The translations under genes were made by a program, and so were the position numbers. A stretch of DNA of 64,000 bases. It comes from Pseudovibrio sp. Ad37 (GTDB lineage: Bacteria > Pseudomonadota > Alphaproteobacteria > Rhizobiales > Stappiaceae). This document shows, in pieces, positions 9,014-18,119 of the stretch. Every line of letters begins with the position of its first letter. The first letter of the stretch is position 1. The DNA lies in NCBI RefSeq assembly GCF_001623075.1, contig NZ_LMCF01000024.1, positions 175,043 through 239,042 on the forward strand. The letters run 5' to 3'. The notes beneath the pieces were generated by a model. It did no database searches. It was not told where the DNA came from and was given only the letters and a program-made list of their open reading frames with translations.

Positions 9014-10270
9014 GTGACATCAACTATCAGGCAGTCAAAGAAACGTTTGGATCGTGCAGTACATCGTTCAAAACTGATCTCCATAGAAGGCGCGTTGGAG
9101 CGTCTGTTCACCTTCGCATTTAAGGGACTGGTTTATCCGCAGATCTGGGAGGATCCAGAGGTGGATATGCAGGCACTGCAACTCAAGCCAGATTCCAAAA
9201 TGGTGACAATTGCCTCTGGTGGCTGCAATGTCATGTCTTATCTCACCGCAAACCCGCAAGAGATTACGGCGGTCGATCTCAACCGCGCGCATGTGGCTTT
9301 GAACCGCCTGAAATTGACCGCGCTGGAAGAGTTCCCCGATTACGAGACGTTCTATCGGTTCTTCGGTGAGGCTGATGAAAAAGCCAATATTGCCGCCTAT
9401 GAGAAGTATCTGAAGCCCGCCATTGATCCTGAAACCATGGCCTACTGGGAAGGGCGGGACATGACAGCGTGGGGCCGCAAGCGCATCACCCTGTTCTCAC
9501 GAGACCTCTACCATCACGGCATGCTCGGCTACTTCATTGGTCTTGGTCACTTCCTTGCAAAAATTTACGGCGTTGACCTGCGCAAAATGGCAGACGCACG
9601 TGACCTGAACGAACAGCGGTCATATTTCGACAAGGTTCTGGCACCGCTGTTCGATAAACGCCTGATCCGCTGGGCGACCTCTAAAAAGATGTCGCTCTAT
9701 GGCCTCGGCATCCCCCCGGCACAATATGAGAGCCTCGCCGCAGAAGGCGGTGGCAACATGGCAGGCGTTCTCAAACAACGCCTGGAAAAGCTGGCCTGCG
9801 ACTTTCCGATGGAAGACAACTACTTCGCCTGGCAAGCTTTCACCCGCGGATACGCGCCCTCTCAAACACACAATGGAACCGGTCTTTCCGGCCCTTTGCC
9901 ACCCTATCTGAAGCCGCAACACTTCCCGGAAATTCGGAAAAGAGCCTCTCATGTGCGCGTTGTTAATCGGTCTTTCACAGAGCATCTGGATAATCAGGAT
10001 GCAAACAGCCTTGATGCCTACGTCCTGCTCGATGCGCAGGACTGGATGACAGACAGGCAGCTGAACGATCTATGGGCAGGAATATCCCGAACGGCACGGC
10101 AAGGAGCGCGCGTCATCTTCAGAACGGCTGGTGAGCCAAGCATTCTGCCGGGGCGGGTCAATAACGAAATACTGGGGCAGTGGACCTATGAGGCGGCTGA
10201 AAGTGTACGCCTCAACAAGCTGGACCGCTCCTCTATCTACGGTGGTTTCCACCTCTACATCTATAACTGA
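9014..10270 (+). CDS. btaA: BtaA: SAM:diacylglycerol 3-amino-3-carboxypropyltransferase (DUF3419)
   Basis: First enzyme of betaine-lipid (DGTS) synthesis. It moves the aminocarboxypropyl group of S-adenosylmethionine onto diacylglycerol at the membrane. The DUF3419 hallmarks are present: LVYPQIWEDPEVDMQALQL, a SAM-binding region with ASGGCNVMSYL and AVDLNRAHVALNRLK, and the C-terminal VIFRTAGEPSILPGRV. Start choice: GGAG (9004-9007) abuts ATG 9008 but stands 6 nt before GTG 9014, so the GTG is better placed, giving 418 residues. btaB follows after 28 bp, so a two-gene operon is likely. Confidence 0.88.
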   Translation: MTSTIRQSKKRLDRAVHRSKLISIEGALERLFTFAFKGLVYPQIWEDPEVDMQALQLKPDSKMVTIASGGCNVMSYLTANPQEITAVDLNRAHVALNRLKLTALEEFPDYETFYRFFGEADEKANIAAYEKYLKPAIDPETMAYWEGRDMTAWGRKRITLFSRDLYHHGMLGYFIGLGHFLAKIYGVDLRKMADARDLNEQRSYFDKVLAPLFDKRLIRWATSKKMSLYGLGIPPAQYESLAAEGGGNMAGVLKQRLEKLACDFPMEDNYFAWQAFTRGYAPSQTHNGTGLSGPLPPYLKPQHFPEIRKRASHVRVVNRSFTEHLDNQDANSLDAYVLLDAQDWMTDRQLNDLWAGISRTARQGARVIFRTAGEPSILPGRVNNEILGQWTYEAAESVRLNKLDRSSIYGGFHLYIYN

Positions 10271-10298
10271 ACAAGAATAAGCATGTGAGGGAAGTGAA

Positions 10299-11039
10299 AT
10301 GGCGAATGTAAAGTCCTCAGCCTCACTGATGGATAAAATCTATAAGAACCAACGGCATTTTTATGATCTGACCAGAAAGCATTACCTTCTTGGCCGGGAT
10401 CATTTGATCAAACATTTGGCAGCACCGCGTGGCAGCACAGTGCTGGAGCTCGGCTGCGGCACTGGTCGCAATCTGATTGAGGCAGCAAGAGCTTACCCGA
10501 CCTGCCAGTTCTTTGGCGTCGATATCTCAGCAGAAATGCTGAAGACCGCAGAGGCCAACATTCACAAAGCGGACCTGTCTCACCGGATTCATCTGGCTCA
10601 GGGTGATGCAACGAGCTTTGATCCGTTCGAAAAATTCGGCATCGACACATTTGACCGTGTCTTCCTGTCCTACTGCGTCTCAATGATCCCGCCATGGGAA
10701 GACGCTCTGCGCAACGGCACAAAGCTTCTGGCAAAAGGTGGCCAGTTGTCTGTTGTTGATTTTGGTCAGCAGGAAAAACTGCCCGGCTTGTTCAAGCTGA
10801 TGCTCAAGAAGTGGCTCGGCAGGTTCCATGTTTTACCGCGTGAGAACTTTCACGAAGTCATGAAAGGGCTGGCCGACGACAACAGAGCCAAACTGCGGTT
10901 CCTGCCTCTGTACCGTGGTTATGCCTACTACGCGGAACTCGACAGCAGCTTTTACACCCGCTTCATGGAAAAGCCTGAGCAGATGGACCTGCTGAAAGCG
11001 GAAAACGAAAGCCACCGCGAAATCCGCAAGGCGGGGTAA
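10299..11039 (+). CDS. btaB: BtaB: DGTS N-methyltransferase
   Basis: A 246-residue SAM-dependent methyltransferase with motif I VLELGCGTGRNLIEAAR (about residues 48-64), followed by FFGVDISAEML. Its position directly after btaA marks it as the enzyme that trimethylates the amine of diacylglyceryl-homoserine to yield diacylglyceryl-trimethylhomoserine. AGGGAAGTGAA precedes the ATG. A terminator follows the stop. DGTS replaces phospholipids under phosphate starvation in rhizobia and marine bacteria. Confidence 0.88.
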   Translation: MANVKSSASLMDKIYKNQRHFYDLTRKHYLLGRDHLIKHLAAPRGSTVLELGCGTGRNLIEAARAYPTCQFFGVDISAEMLKTAEANIHKADLSHRIHLAQGDATSFDPFEKFGIDTFDRVFLSYCVSMIPPWEDALRNGTKLLAKGGQLSVVDFGQQEKLPGLFKLMLKKWLGRFHVLPRENFHEVMKGLADDNRAKLRFLPLYRGYAYYAELDSSFYTRFMEKPEQMDLLKAENESHREIRKAG

Positions 11040-11050
11040 CTGAGCAAAGA

Positions 11051-11079
11051 AAAGCCCACCAGAGCATCTGATGGGCTTT
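11051..11079. terminator. Terminator after btaAB
   Basis: AAAGCCCA at 11051-11058 pairs with TGGGCTTT at 11072-11079, with inner CAGA/TCTG pairing. It lies between convergent genes and could act both ways. Confidence 0.75.
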
Positions 11080-11103
11080 CATCAATCGGTCATTGAAGAC
11101 AAC

Positions 11104-11769
11104 TTAGTCTCCGGCAATAAAGCTCCGCACATCCCCATCCTTGGAAATGCCAAGGCGATAGAAGGTCCATGCGCCATAATCCAGCATCTCAAAGTAATCG
11201 GCTGCAGTGACGATCTGGTACATCTCAACCTTCTGCGAAGGCGTCAGATCATGCAAAGGGTAGCGGGCAAAATAAGGCCAGATGTAAGTCTCTTCTTCCG
11301 TTCCCTCATTGAGCCGCAAATATCCGGCTGTCACAATATCCAGTAGGATCGCAAGGATCTCGTGCCCTTCACCATCACCAGAGCTGTCTTTCAAAAAGCT
11401 GACCGGATCGCGCACAGGTGTGAACGAGAGTTCTGGTGGTTGCTCCTGCTTTGCAAACAAAGGTGCCAACGCAGCAACATTGCCACTGCGAGCAATCTTG
11501 ATCAGCGTCGCACGGGTTGCTCTGACAGCCTCCGGCAATTCTGTATCGTCATAAAAGACGTCCAGCTTTGGCAACGGAGGTTCCTCTGCAAACTCACTGT
11601 CCAGCGCATCTTCACTGCTGGTATCTCTGTTGAAACCTTCATCAAGCAGAGGAAATTGTTCAGCCTTGGGGCGTTGGATGCGAATCGTTTCGGTCTTGAT
11701 TGCCTGTGTTGCAGCCATAGCCGGAGCTGTAGTGCAAAGTAACCCTATGATGAGTAGGCGAAAATACAT
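11104..11769 (-). CDS. Secreted hypothetical protein
   Basis: A 221-residue protein with a signal peptide (cleavage probably after AMA near residue 19), so periplasmic. The mature N-terminal part is acidic and probably flexible (residues 40-75). The C-terminal half is better ordered, with DGEGHEILAILLDIVTAGYL and IWPYFARYPLHDLTPSQKV motifs that look conserved and enzymatic or binding, but I cannot name the family. It is a single gene convergent with btaAB. Function is unknown. Confidence 0.8.
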   Translation of the reverse strand: MYFRLLIIGLLCTTAPAMAATQAIKTETIRIQRPKAEQFPLLDEGFNRDTSSEDALDSEFAEEPPLPKLDVFYDDTELPEAVRATRATLIKIARSGNVAALAPLFAKQEQPPELSFTPVRDPVSFLKDSSGDGEGHEILAILLDIVTAGYLRLNEGTEEETYIWPYFARYPLHDLTPSQKVEMYQIVTAADYFEMLDYGAWTFYRLGISKDGDVRSFIAGD

Positions 11770-11939
11770 GAAGTGCTCCGAAACGGATAAGAGGCGCGTG
11801 CTTTGCCCTTAGTTTAAGGGCTTGTTGGGAATCAAGGAAGAAACGGACCCTAACCTATGCACAAGCTAGAGAGCCTTTAGAAAATTTATAGGAAGATCTG
11901 ACAGGTCTTCTGCGCAGTTGGGAAGTATGGATTAAAGCG

Positions 11940-12572
11940 TTGAATATTGAACTCTTCATTACAGGCATGATTATCGGGCTCGTCACGTCTGCTCCGATTG
12001 GCCCTGTAAACGTGTTGGCGATTAGGAGGGCAGTGCACTACGGCTTCCTTCCAGGCCTTATTGCAGGCTTCGGGGCAGTTCTGGCCGATGGTGTATTTGC
12101 AACCGCTGCTGCCTTTGGTGTGACGGCAATATCGGAGTTCGTTGAACGCCACGAGTTCTATATCCAGACGATAGGCGGGTTTCTTCTGATCATCTTCGGC
12201 ATCGTCGTGTTCCGGTCTCACCCACATTTAAAGGGTGGCAGCGATGGTGGTCCAACGATTTGGCGTGGGATGATTGTCTCTTTCGCCATGACTGTGACCA
12301 ACCCAGGAGCAATTCTTGGCTTTATCGCTATTTTCGGCTCACTGGGAGAGCATGCGCCCGAGAAGGGGGACTATGTCGGCGCTCTGGCGCTCGTGCTGGG
12401 CGTGTTGAGTGGTGCTCTTCTATGGTGGGCTTGCCTGTCAGCGCTTGTGTCCAAGCTGCGAAACCGCATGAATGACAACTGGCTTTCCACCATCAACCAC
12501 GGGGCAGGCATTATCCTGCTGCTCTTTGCAGCGCTCATCCTTGCCATGGTTGCAAGTGATTTGATTTTCTAG
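11940..12572 (+). CDS. LysE/RhtB-family exporter
   Basis: A 210-residue inner-membrane protein with six hydrophobic segments and the LysE-family signature APIGPVNVLAIRRA near residues 20-33. The family exports amino acids or related metabolites. The only start that keeps the first membrane segment intact is TTG 11940; the ATG at 11967 would remove part of it. The ribosome site is weak. It is a single gene. A repeat element begins at its stop and a terminator follows. Confidence 0.85.
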   Translation: MNIELFITGMIIGLVTSAPIGPVNVLAIRRAVHYGFLPGLIAGFGAVLADGVFATAAAFGVTAISEFVERHEFYIQTIGGFLLIIFGIVVFRSHPHLKGGSDGGPTIWRGMIVSFAMTVTNPGAILGFIAIFGSLGEHAPEKGDYVGALALVLGVLSGALLWWACLSALVSKLRNRMNDNWLSTINHGAGIILLLFAALILAMVASDLIF

Positions 12573-12611
12573 AGCGCGGTGCGTGAATGCAAATAAACGC
12601 TACGTGCTCTA
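12571..12611. repeat. Short copy of the AGAGCGC...GTGCTCT repeat
   Basis: AGAGCGCGGTGCGTGAATGC through AAATAAACGCTACGTGCTCT. It matches the right half of the copies at 22865-22968 and 3616-3718. It begins at the very end of the LysE gene. Confidence 0.65.
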
Positions 12612-12634
12612 ACACACCGGACCGGAATCAAAAA

Positions 12635-12654
12635 AGCCCCGATCAATCGGGGCT
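12635..12654. terminator. Bidirectional terminator
   Basis: AGCCCCGAT pairs with ATCGGGGCT around a 2-nt centre in AGCCCCGATCAATCGGGGCT. A run lies on the left (AAAAA) and TCTTTGAAAA on the right. It sits between the LysE gene and the convergent small gene. Confidence 0.75.
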
Positions 12655-12678
12655 CTTTGAAAAACAGCAGTGCTGAAA

Positions 12679-12966
12679 TTAGTGCAGACGACGTTCCAAA
12701 GAGTAGTCACCGCGCTCAACGCGCTGTGGCAATTCCTGCGCAAATTTGGAAACAGCTTCTTCTCCATAAAGAGAAACCAGATCCATCATTGCTGAGAACA
12801 GCGCTGCATGCGCAAGAGCTGTACTGTCGATGCCGTGGGAAAGACCATCCTCCCAAGCTTCCTGAATGAAGCTTAGAGCCAGTCGGCGGATGTCTGCATC
12901 AGATGCATCGATCTCTTCTGTGAATTCGCCGGCGATAGCGTCGTCCTTGATCATGCTGGCTCTCAT
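12679..12966 (-). CDS. Small conserved hypothetical protein
   Basis: A 95-residue, mostly helical, acidic protein with no membrane segment or signal peptide. The central part (ALSFIQEAWEDGLSHGIDST) resembles uncharacterised small alphaproteobacterial proteins, but I cannot name a family. ATGGTTAA, a CtrA-like half-site, lies upstream at about 13134. The start could also be ATG 12954 (MIKDD), with AGGGACATGAGAGC upstream. Function is unknown. Confidence 0.65.
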   Translation of the reverse strand: MRASMIKDDAIAGEFTEEIDASDADIRRLALSFIQEAWEDGLSHGIDSTALAHAALFSAMMDLVSLYGEEAVSKFAQELPQRVERGDYSLERRLH

Positions 12967-13217
12967 GTCCCTCTATGTGCTGCTTCTTGTTATTTGCCGT
13001 TACATGTAACGGGCAAACGAAAACAAATGAAGCGTCGCATGCCTTATCTGTTAAACGGAAGTTAACACGCAAAACGGCAGGAACAACCGACTCACTGATG
13101 TTTTGGTAAACTCGTCCAGAGCTTCTGTAAGTTATGGTTAATATTTGTGGCGAAGCCGAGTTATCCAAAAAACACGCAATAATTGTCTGTGGAAAACGGT
13201 TGCAACCGGCTTTTCTA

Positions 13218-13709
13218 TCAATCGCGGCTGTACTTGCCCGTTACTTCTTGGGTGATAATTACACCTTCATCGGCGAATCTGCGAGAGGCTTCAACAGCCG
13301 CCGGAGTGCAGGTTTGATAGACCGATGCGAACCCCCGATAGCTCTGATTAAACCGCTCAACAAGACGCCGGCGTCTCAGCTCGTTCTGCACTTCTGCACC
13401 CAGCAAGGAGTACATGCGCTGACGCCATTCATCTGCTTCATCATGCCCACAAAGCGGGCGTAAATAATGGAGGGCGCCAAGTATTTCTGAGAGGCGAATA
13501 AGCTGTTGCTCGTAGGGAGGTTCTTTCAACTCTGGCTGTACAGGTTGACCCGGAGATTGCGGGGAGCTCTGAGCAAATGCAGCAGGGGCCGCCGCAACAC
13601 TCAAAAGCATCAGACCAAGGCAAATCCCCCGGCCTGTCGGCCAGGCAGGTTTCGCAAAATTACGTGTCCAAGCTTTAAGTCTTGCAATGTCAGTCAAGCT
13701 ACATCCCAC
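13218..13709 (-). CDS. TIGR02301-family secreted protein
   Basis: A 163-residue protein. A basic N-terminus and a hydrophobic stretch (about residues 28-46, ending AAFAQ) suggest export. The remainder matches my memory of the TIGR02301 family of Hyphomicrobiales: LSEILGALHYLRPLCG, WRQRMYSLL, RRRLVERFNQSYRGFASVYQTC and the C-terminal RFADEGVIIT. Two conserved cysteines (in PLCG and YQTC) could form a disulfide. No function is known for the family. Confidence 0.75.
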   Translation of the reverse strand: MGCSLTDIARLKAWTRNFAKPAWPTGRGICLGLMLLSVAAAPAAFAQSSPQSPGQPVQPELKEPPYEQQLIRLSEILGALHYLRPLCGHDEADEWRQRMYSLLGAEVQNELRRRRLVERFNQSYRGFASVYQTCTPAAVEASRRFADEGVIITQEVTGKYSRD

Positions 13710-13832
13710 AGCATGCTGGTTGCTTCAGATTCTGTAAGGATGGCCGTCTCCCGGCACTCTGTCCACTATGGAACCTTGGGGATTTCCGGTTTTCCCTTGT
13801 TGCACAGCAGGCTGCAGGACTGATGCTTGTGC

Positions 13833-13934
13833 GTATTCTAAAAAAGTAGTTCCGGTTTTCGGATAAGAACACGTGTAAAAATTAAGAAGTCAGAGCTTGA
13901 GGCGTCAATGTAAATGCACAGGTTCTGCTCTAAC
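13833..13934. repeat. Dispersed repeat with GGTTTTCGGATAAG core
   Basis: Contains TTCCGGTTTTCGGATAAGAA, then CAGAGCTTGAGGCGTCAATG and TAAATGCACAGG...GCTCT. It is a mosaic of both repeat types in this window. It overlaps the stop of the NUDIX gene by a few bases. Confidence 0.6.
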
Positions 13935-14343
13935 TACATCTTAGAAGATTTAGAATGTGCTGTTGCATGCCGGGCGCGAGAGGCAGGTTCATAGCCTCCT
14001 CCCAAGTGTACCATCCCAGTTCAGCAGCATCAGAGCGTGCTTCCTCCTCACCTTTGACCTGCGTACAGCGAAAGACATGGATGCGATATTGCTCCTTGCA
14101 GTCTTCCGCAGAAGGGTAGGACACTGTCCATTCCTTCAGGTCTGAGGCGCACAAAGATGTTTCTTCTTTAAACTCTCTTTGTGCGGCATCCTTAAGGTTT
14201 TCACTGGGAAGAACCTTACCGCCAGGAAAACTCCAGAGGCCTTTGGAGGGCGACTGGGCTCGTTTTACGAGCAGAACTTTTTCGTTCTGCACACAGGCAA
14301 CACTGGTTGCCTCAATGTATTCCGGAATAATTTTTTTGCTCAT
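13930..14343 (-). CDS. NUDIX hydrolase
   Basis: A 137-residue Nudix protein with an intact box: GGKVLPSENLKDAAQREFKE followed by ET (about residues 41-62), so it should be catalytic, unlike the NrtR-like protein at 5481-6530. The N-terminal LWSFPGGK resembles MutT and ADP-ribose pyrophosphatase enzymes that clean up nucleoside diphosphate compounds. The start overlaps the stop of the next gene by 4 bp (ATGA), so the two are coupled. Confidence 0.85.
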   Translation of the reverse strand: MSKKIIPEYIEATSVACVQNEKVLLVKRAQSPSKGLWSFPGGKVLPSENLKDAAQREFKEETSLCASDLKEWTVSYPSAEDCKEQYRIHVFRCTQVKGEEEARSDAAELGWYTWEEAMNLPLAPGMQQHILNLLRCS

Positions 14344-14849
14344 GAGAACAGGGCGTCAACATCCGCTTGCGTGCTTTCCTCAGTGCTGATTGTCTCATCC
14401 GGCAGATGTCCATGGATGATTGACCCGGCTTGCGAAAGCAGGGGCCTGATGACGGTAACGGCTTTATCCTGAACGATTTGCAGCAGTTCACCTGTTACTT
14501 CAGCGGAGCCTAGCATTTTTTGTAAGGAGATAACTTCCTGATCAACTTCGCCAATACACTTCTCCAGAGCATTCCGCAGCGGCAAATCAACAGCTCCGTA
14601 TGCACGGATAGCCAATTCTTTTGCTGAGAATTTAGAGGCACTGAAATGTGTGATATAGTCAGCGGGTTCCCAGGCCAGAACATCTTCTGCGCAATCGGGA
14701 ATATCAGGAAGCATTTCAAGAAGCATAACAACCTCATTGAAATGATTAAGATAGTCAGTTGCAAGGCCCGTGGATGGATTGATGTTTGCATGCGTCAAAA
14801 GCTCAGGAGAAAGTTCTCCTACGCCGATTTTATCGCAGTACATATCCAT
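14340..14849 (-). CDS. Hypothetical protein coupled to NUDIX hydrolase
   Basis: A 169-residue soluble, acidic, largely helical protein with no signal or membrane segment. The region LAWEPADYITHFSASKF (about residues 59-75) looks conserved, and the last 20 residues are Ser/Thr/Glu-rich. I recognise no family. It is first in a two-gene operon with the NUDIX hydrolase and divergent from the SRAP gene across 86 bp, so both may respond together to nucleotide or DNA damage. That is inference only. Confidence 0.7.
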   Translation of the reverse strand: MDMYCDKIGVGELSPELLTHANINPSTGLATDYLNHFNEVVMLLEMLPDIPDCAEDVLAWEPADYITHFSASKFSAKELAIRAYGAVDLPLRNALEKCIGEVDQEVISLQKMLGSAEVTGELLQIVQDKAVTVIRPLLSQAGSIIHGHLPDETISTEESTQADVDALFS

Positions 14850-14935
14850 TGCAGCCTCCCAGCTTCCTATCTGTCGCGCGGAACCTATCTCTCGATTGGT
14901 TGCAATTTTACTAAAATGCGAACAGAGTAATCTGC

Positions 14936-15703
14936 ATGTGTGGTAGATATAGCCTGTCAGCGTCTCCGGAAGAAGTCAAAGCGTTGTTTGATTATATCGA
15001 ACAGCCAAATTTTCCACCGAGATACAACATAGCACCGACTCAGCCAATTGCACTCGTAAAACACGAAAATGGTGGGCGCCACTTTGGGTTAGCACGATGG
15101 GGCCTGGTCCCGTCATGGGTCAAAGACCCAGCAAGTTTCACGCTTTTGCTCAATGCCAGAGCCGAAACTTTGGAGGAGAAACCCTCGTTTCGTGCAGCGG
15201 TGCGTCACCGTAGATGCTTGATACCTGCAAACGGTTTTTACGAGTGGCAACGCAAAGGTGCGGCAAAGCAGCCCTATTGGATTGCCCCAGCGGATGGACG
15301 CCTTCTGGCCTTCGCTGGCCTGTGGGAAACTTATTCCCATCCTGATGGCGGAGACATTGATACCGCTGCTGTAATCACCGTCGAGTCGAATATGACGGTG
15401 AAACCGGTTCACCACCGGATGCCCGCAATCATCGCGCCGGAGCATTTTGACGACTGGTTGAGCAACGGCACAATCATGGCTCGAGACGCTATAAAGCTCT
15501 TACAACCTGCAGATGAGGGGCTGTTAATCACCACGCCTGTTTCAACGCGGGTGAACAGCGTCGCCAATGATGACCCGTCCTTGTGGGAACGGGAGGTCAT
15601 TCCAGTTCCTCCTGAGCCAGTCAAAACACCTGCCAAGCCAAAACCTCAAAAGAAGGTTGCAGGCGGCTCTTCAAGAAACAACGGGCAGTTAGACTTGTTT
15701 TAG
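14936..15703 (+). CDS. SRAP-family DNA-protein crosslink protease (YedK/HMCES type)
   Basis: A 255-residue SOS-response-associated peptidase. The mature N-terminus must expose Cys2, and the frame begins MCGRYSL exactly as required. Other family marks are PPRYNIAPTQPI, RWGLVPSW, LNARAET (the catalytic Asn and Glu regions), CLIPANGFYEW and HHRMPAII. The family traps abasic sites by a thiazolidine bond through Cys2. The basic C-terminal tail (residues 225-250) may help binding. I find no LexA box upstream. Confidence 0.9.
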   Translation: MCGRYSLSASPEEVKALFDYIEQPNFPPRYNIAPTQPIALVKHENGGRHFGLARWGLVPSWVKDPASFTLLLNARAETLEEKPSFRAAVRHRRCLIPANGFYEWQRKGAAKQPYWIAPADGRLLAFAGLWETYSHPDGGDIDTAAVITVESNMTVKPVHHRMPAIIAPEHFDDWLSNGTIMARDAIKLLQPADEGLLITTPVSTRVNSVANDDPSLWEREVIPVPPEPVKTPAKPKPQKKVAGGSSRNNGQLDLF

Positions 15704-15755
15704 CCTCTGAGCAACATACTGGACACCAACATGATGAGACGATGAGGGATCAAGC

Positions 15756-16529
15756 ATGCTGGCGTCGCTTAAAGGTAAATCTGTCATTGTGACGGGTGGT
15801 TCTCGAGGGATCGGCTTGGGCATCTCACTGGCTTTTGCTCGCGCCGGAGCCTTTGTCACCATAGCAGCGCGCGGAGAAGAAGCTGGCGCCAACGCTGTGG
15901 AGGAAATCGCACTGGCTGGCGGGGCAGGGCAATTCCTTCAGTGTGATGTCACCCAGTGGCAAGCGGTAAAGGCCATGGTCGATGAGACCACAGAAGAAAA
16001 CGGGCTGGACATTATATGCGCCAACGCAGGCATCTTCCCCAAGCAGACGATTGAGGAGATGGAGCCCGAGCATTGGGATCATGTGCTTGATACAAACTTG
16101 CGCTCCTCCTTCTACTGCGTAAAGGCAGCGCTCCCGCATATGAAACAAGCAGGGCACGGGCGGATTATCCTTACCTCGTCAATAACGGGCCCAATTACAG
16201 GGGATGCAGGCTGGTCTCATTATGCAGCCTCCAAAGCGGGGCAACTGGGCCTCATGCGAACAGCTGCCTTGGAGTTGGCCCCGCACAAGATCACAGTGAA
16301 CTCGGTTCTGCCCGGCAATATCAGGACAGAAGCGCTGGATGATCTCGGTGATGAGTATCTGAAGAAGATGGGGCAGACTATTCCACTTGGCCGATTGGGT
16401 GCGCCACAAGACGTAGCAAGTGCTGTGCTCTTCCTCGCCAGCGAGGAGGCAGGCTACATCACCGGACAGCAGATTGTCGTTGATGGAGGACAGGTGCTCC
16501 CGGAAGGACTGGAAGCACCTGAACAGTAA
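15756..16529 (+). CDS. SDR-family oxidoreductase, FabG-like
   Basis: A 257-residue classical short-chain dehydrogenase. It has the TGGSRGIG cofactor motif (about 13-20), NAG (about 89-91), catalytic Ser in TSSITG, and YAASK (Tyr-X3-Lys, near residues 155-160). The C-terminal end YITGQQIVVDGG is typical of FabG-like and sugar/alcohol dehydrogenases. The substrate is unknown. ATGAGGGATCAAGC precedes the ATG. It stands 52 bp after the SRAP gene and is convergent with the flavoprotein gene. Confidence 0.85.
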   Translation: MLASLKGKSVIVTGGSRGIGLGISLAFARAGAFVTIAARGEEAGANAVEEIALAGGAGQFLQCDVTQWQAVKAMVDETTEENGLDIICANAGIFPKQTIEEMEPEHWDHVLDTNLRSSFYCVKAALPHMKQAGHGRIILTSSITGPITGDAGWSHYAASKAGQLGLMRTAALELAPHKITVNSVLPGNIRTEALDDLGDEYLKKMGQTIPLGRLGAPQDVASAVLFLASEEAGYITGQQIVVDGGQVLPEGLEAPEQ

Positions 16530-16532
16530 TGT

Positions 16533-17945
16533 CTAGAGAACACGGCCCGGATTGAACATGTTCGTCGGGTCGAGAGCCTTCTTAACAGAGCGCATCATGT
16601 TCATCTCTGTGGCGCTCTTTACCTCTGCCAGCAAATCACGCTTCAAAATGCCGATGCCATGCTCTGCAGAGATTGAGCCGTTGTAACTGGCAACAATCCC
16701 ATGCACGACACGGTTCACATCATCCCATTTCGCAAGATACTCGGCTTTATCGGCATCCTTCGGCTGGGTGATGTTAAAATGGATATTGCCGTCGCCCATA
16801 TGGCCAAACGGAACCGGACGACATCCCGGCACAGCCTCTTTAACAGCGGCGATCGCTTCTTCCAGAAACTCGGGAACCTTTGCAACAGGCACAGAGACAT
16901 CGTGCTTGATGGATCCGCCCTCAAATTTCTGTGCCTCAGAAAGCCCATGCCGCAATCGCCAGAAGTCAGCAGCCTGCGCTTTACTCTGCGCCAGCAATCC
17001 ATCGCGCAAGAGTTCGGCCTCAAAAGCCTCGGTGAAGATAGTCTCTGTCAGGCTGGCAATGTCGATATCTTTTGTACCCGCCGAGATCTCGATGAGCACA
17101 TACCATGGATGCTGCTCTTCGAACGGATAGCGCGACAGTTCCATATGCTCACAAACGAACTGCATGCCAGTCTGTGGCATCAACTCAAATCCGGTAAGCA
17201 TGTTCCCGGCGTGACTTTTTGCCAATGAAAACAGTGAAAGTGCCTTAGCAGGCGAATCTAGCGCGACCAGAGCCACCTCTACCGACGCCGGAGCTGGGTA
17301 TAATTTGAGGCTGGCACCCGTAATGATCCCCAAAGTGCCCTCTGAGCCGATAAATAATTGTTTCAAATCGTAACCGGTATTGTCTTTGCGCAGGGTCCGA
17401 AGCCCTTCCCAGACCTCACCATTTGCGAGTACAACTTCGAGCCCGAGAACAAGATCTCGTGTGTTTCCATAGGACAGGACGGCAGTGCCTCCGGCGTTGG
17501 TTGCAATGTTGCCGCCAATCTCACAGGAACCTTGCGAAGCGAGCGTCAAAGGGAACAATCGATCATGCTTTTCAGCCGCATCATGAACAGCCTGCAGCGT
17601 AACGCCTGCATCTGCTACCATCGTATAACCTTCAGGGTCGATGTGGCGAATTTTATTTAATCTAGAAAGGGATAGCACGATTTCGCTACCATCTGGATTG
17701 GGGATTTGCCCCCCAACCAAACCCGTGTTGCCACCCTGTGGAACCACAGTGAGACCGTGCTGAGCCGCAAGCTTCACGCACTCTGCAACCTCTGATGTGG
17801 AACCGGGCCGCAGCACCATGGGAGTGGCGCCTCGAAATTTGTCCCTCCACTCAACAAGAAATGGGGCCTTGTCATGGTCGCTGACAAGCACATTTGCGTC
17901 CCCAATGATCTTTTGAAACGCGTTCACCAAATTTGGAATAGTCAT
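16533..17945 (-). CDS. FAD-linked 2-hydroxyacid dehydrogenase, GlcD/D2HGDH-like
   Basis: A 470-residue flavoprotein of the GlcD/D-lactate/D-2-hydroxyglutarate dehydrogenase class. The PCMH-type FAD-binding domain spans about residues 35-215, with PQGGNTGLVGGQIP and SCEIGGNIATNAGG. The C-terminal domain holds FGHMGDGNIHFN (metal and substrate histidines) and ends with SAEHGIG...LDPTNMFNPGRVL. The whole reads like bacterial D-2-hydroxyglutarate dehydrogenase, oxidising D-2-hydroxyacids and passing electrons to a quinone or ETF. The exact acid is not readable from sequence. Confidence 0.85.
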   Translation of the reverse strand: MTIPNLVNAFQKIIGDANVLVSDHDKAPFLVEWRDKFRGATPMVLRPGSTSEVAECVKLAAQHGLTVVPQGGNTGLVGGQIPNPDGSEIVLSLSRLNKIRHIDPEGYTMVADAGVTLQAVHDAAEKHDRLFPLTLASQGSCEIGGNIATNAGGTAVLSYGNTRDLVLGLEVVLANGEVWEGLRTLRKDNTGYDLKQLFIGSEGTLGIITGASLKLYPAPASVEVALVALDSPAKALSLFSLAKSHAGNMLTGFELMPQTGMQFVCEHMELSRYPFEEQHPWYVLIEISAGTKDIDIASLTETIFTEAFEAELLRDGLLAQSKAQAADFWRLRHGLSEAQKFEGGSIKHDVSVPVAKVPEFLEEAIAAVKEAVPGCRPVPFGHMGDGNIHFNITQPKDADKAEYLAKWDDVNRVVHGIVASYNGSISAEHGIGILKRDLLAEVKSATEMNMMRSVKKALDPTNMFNPGRVL

Positions 17946-18119
17946 GTTTCCGTCGCAGTGTTGGAAGTTGATCTGGCTCTAACTATCAGATAATGGGAGC
18001 GCAAGAACACGTCCATGTCTGATTGGACTTTTTTCGACGGCTTGAAGCCAAATGAACAGTATGCCATAGCATTTTGGGGCTGTTCACTAGATTAAGTGAT
18101 ATTCACTCAGGAGAAAAAC

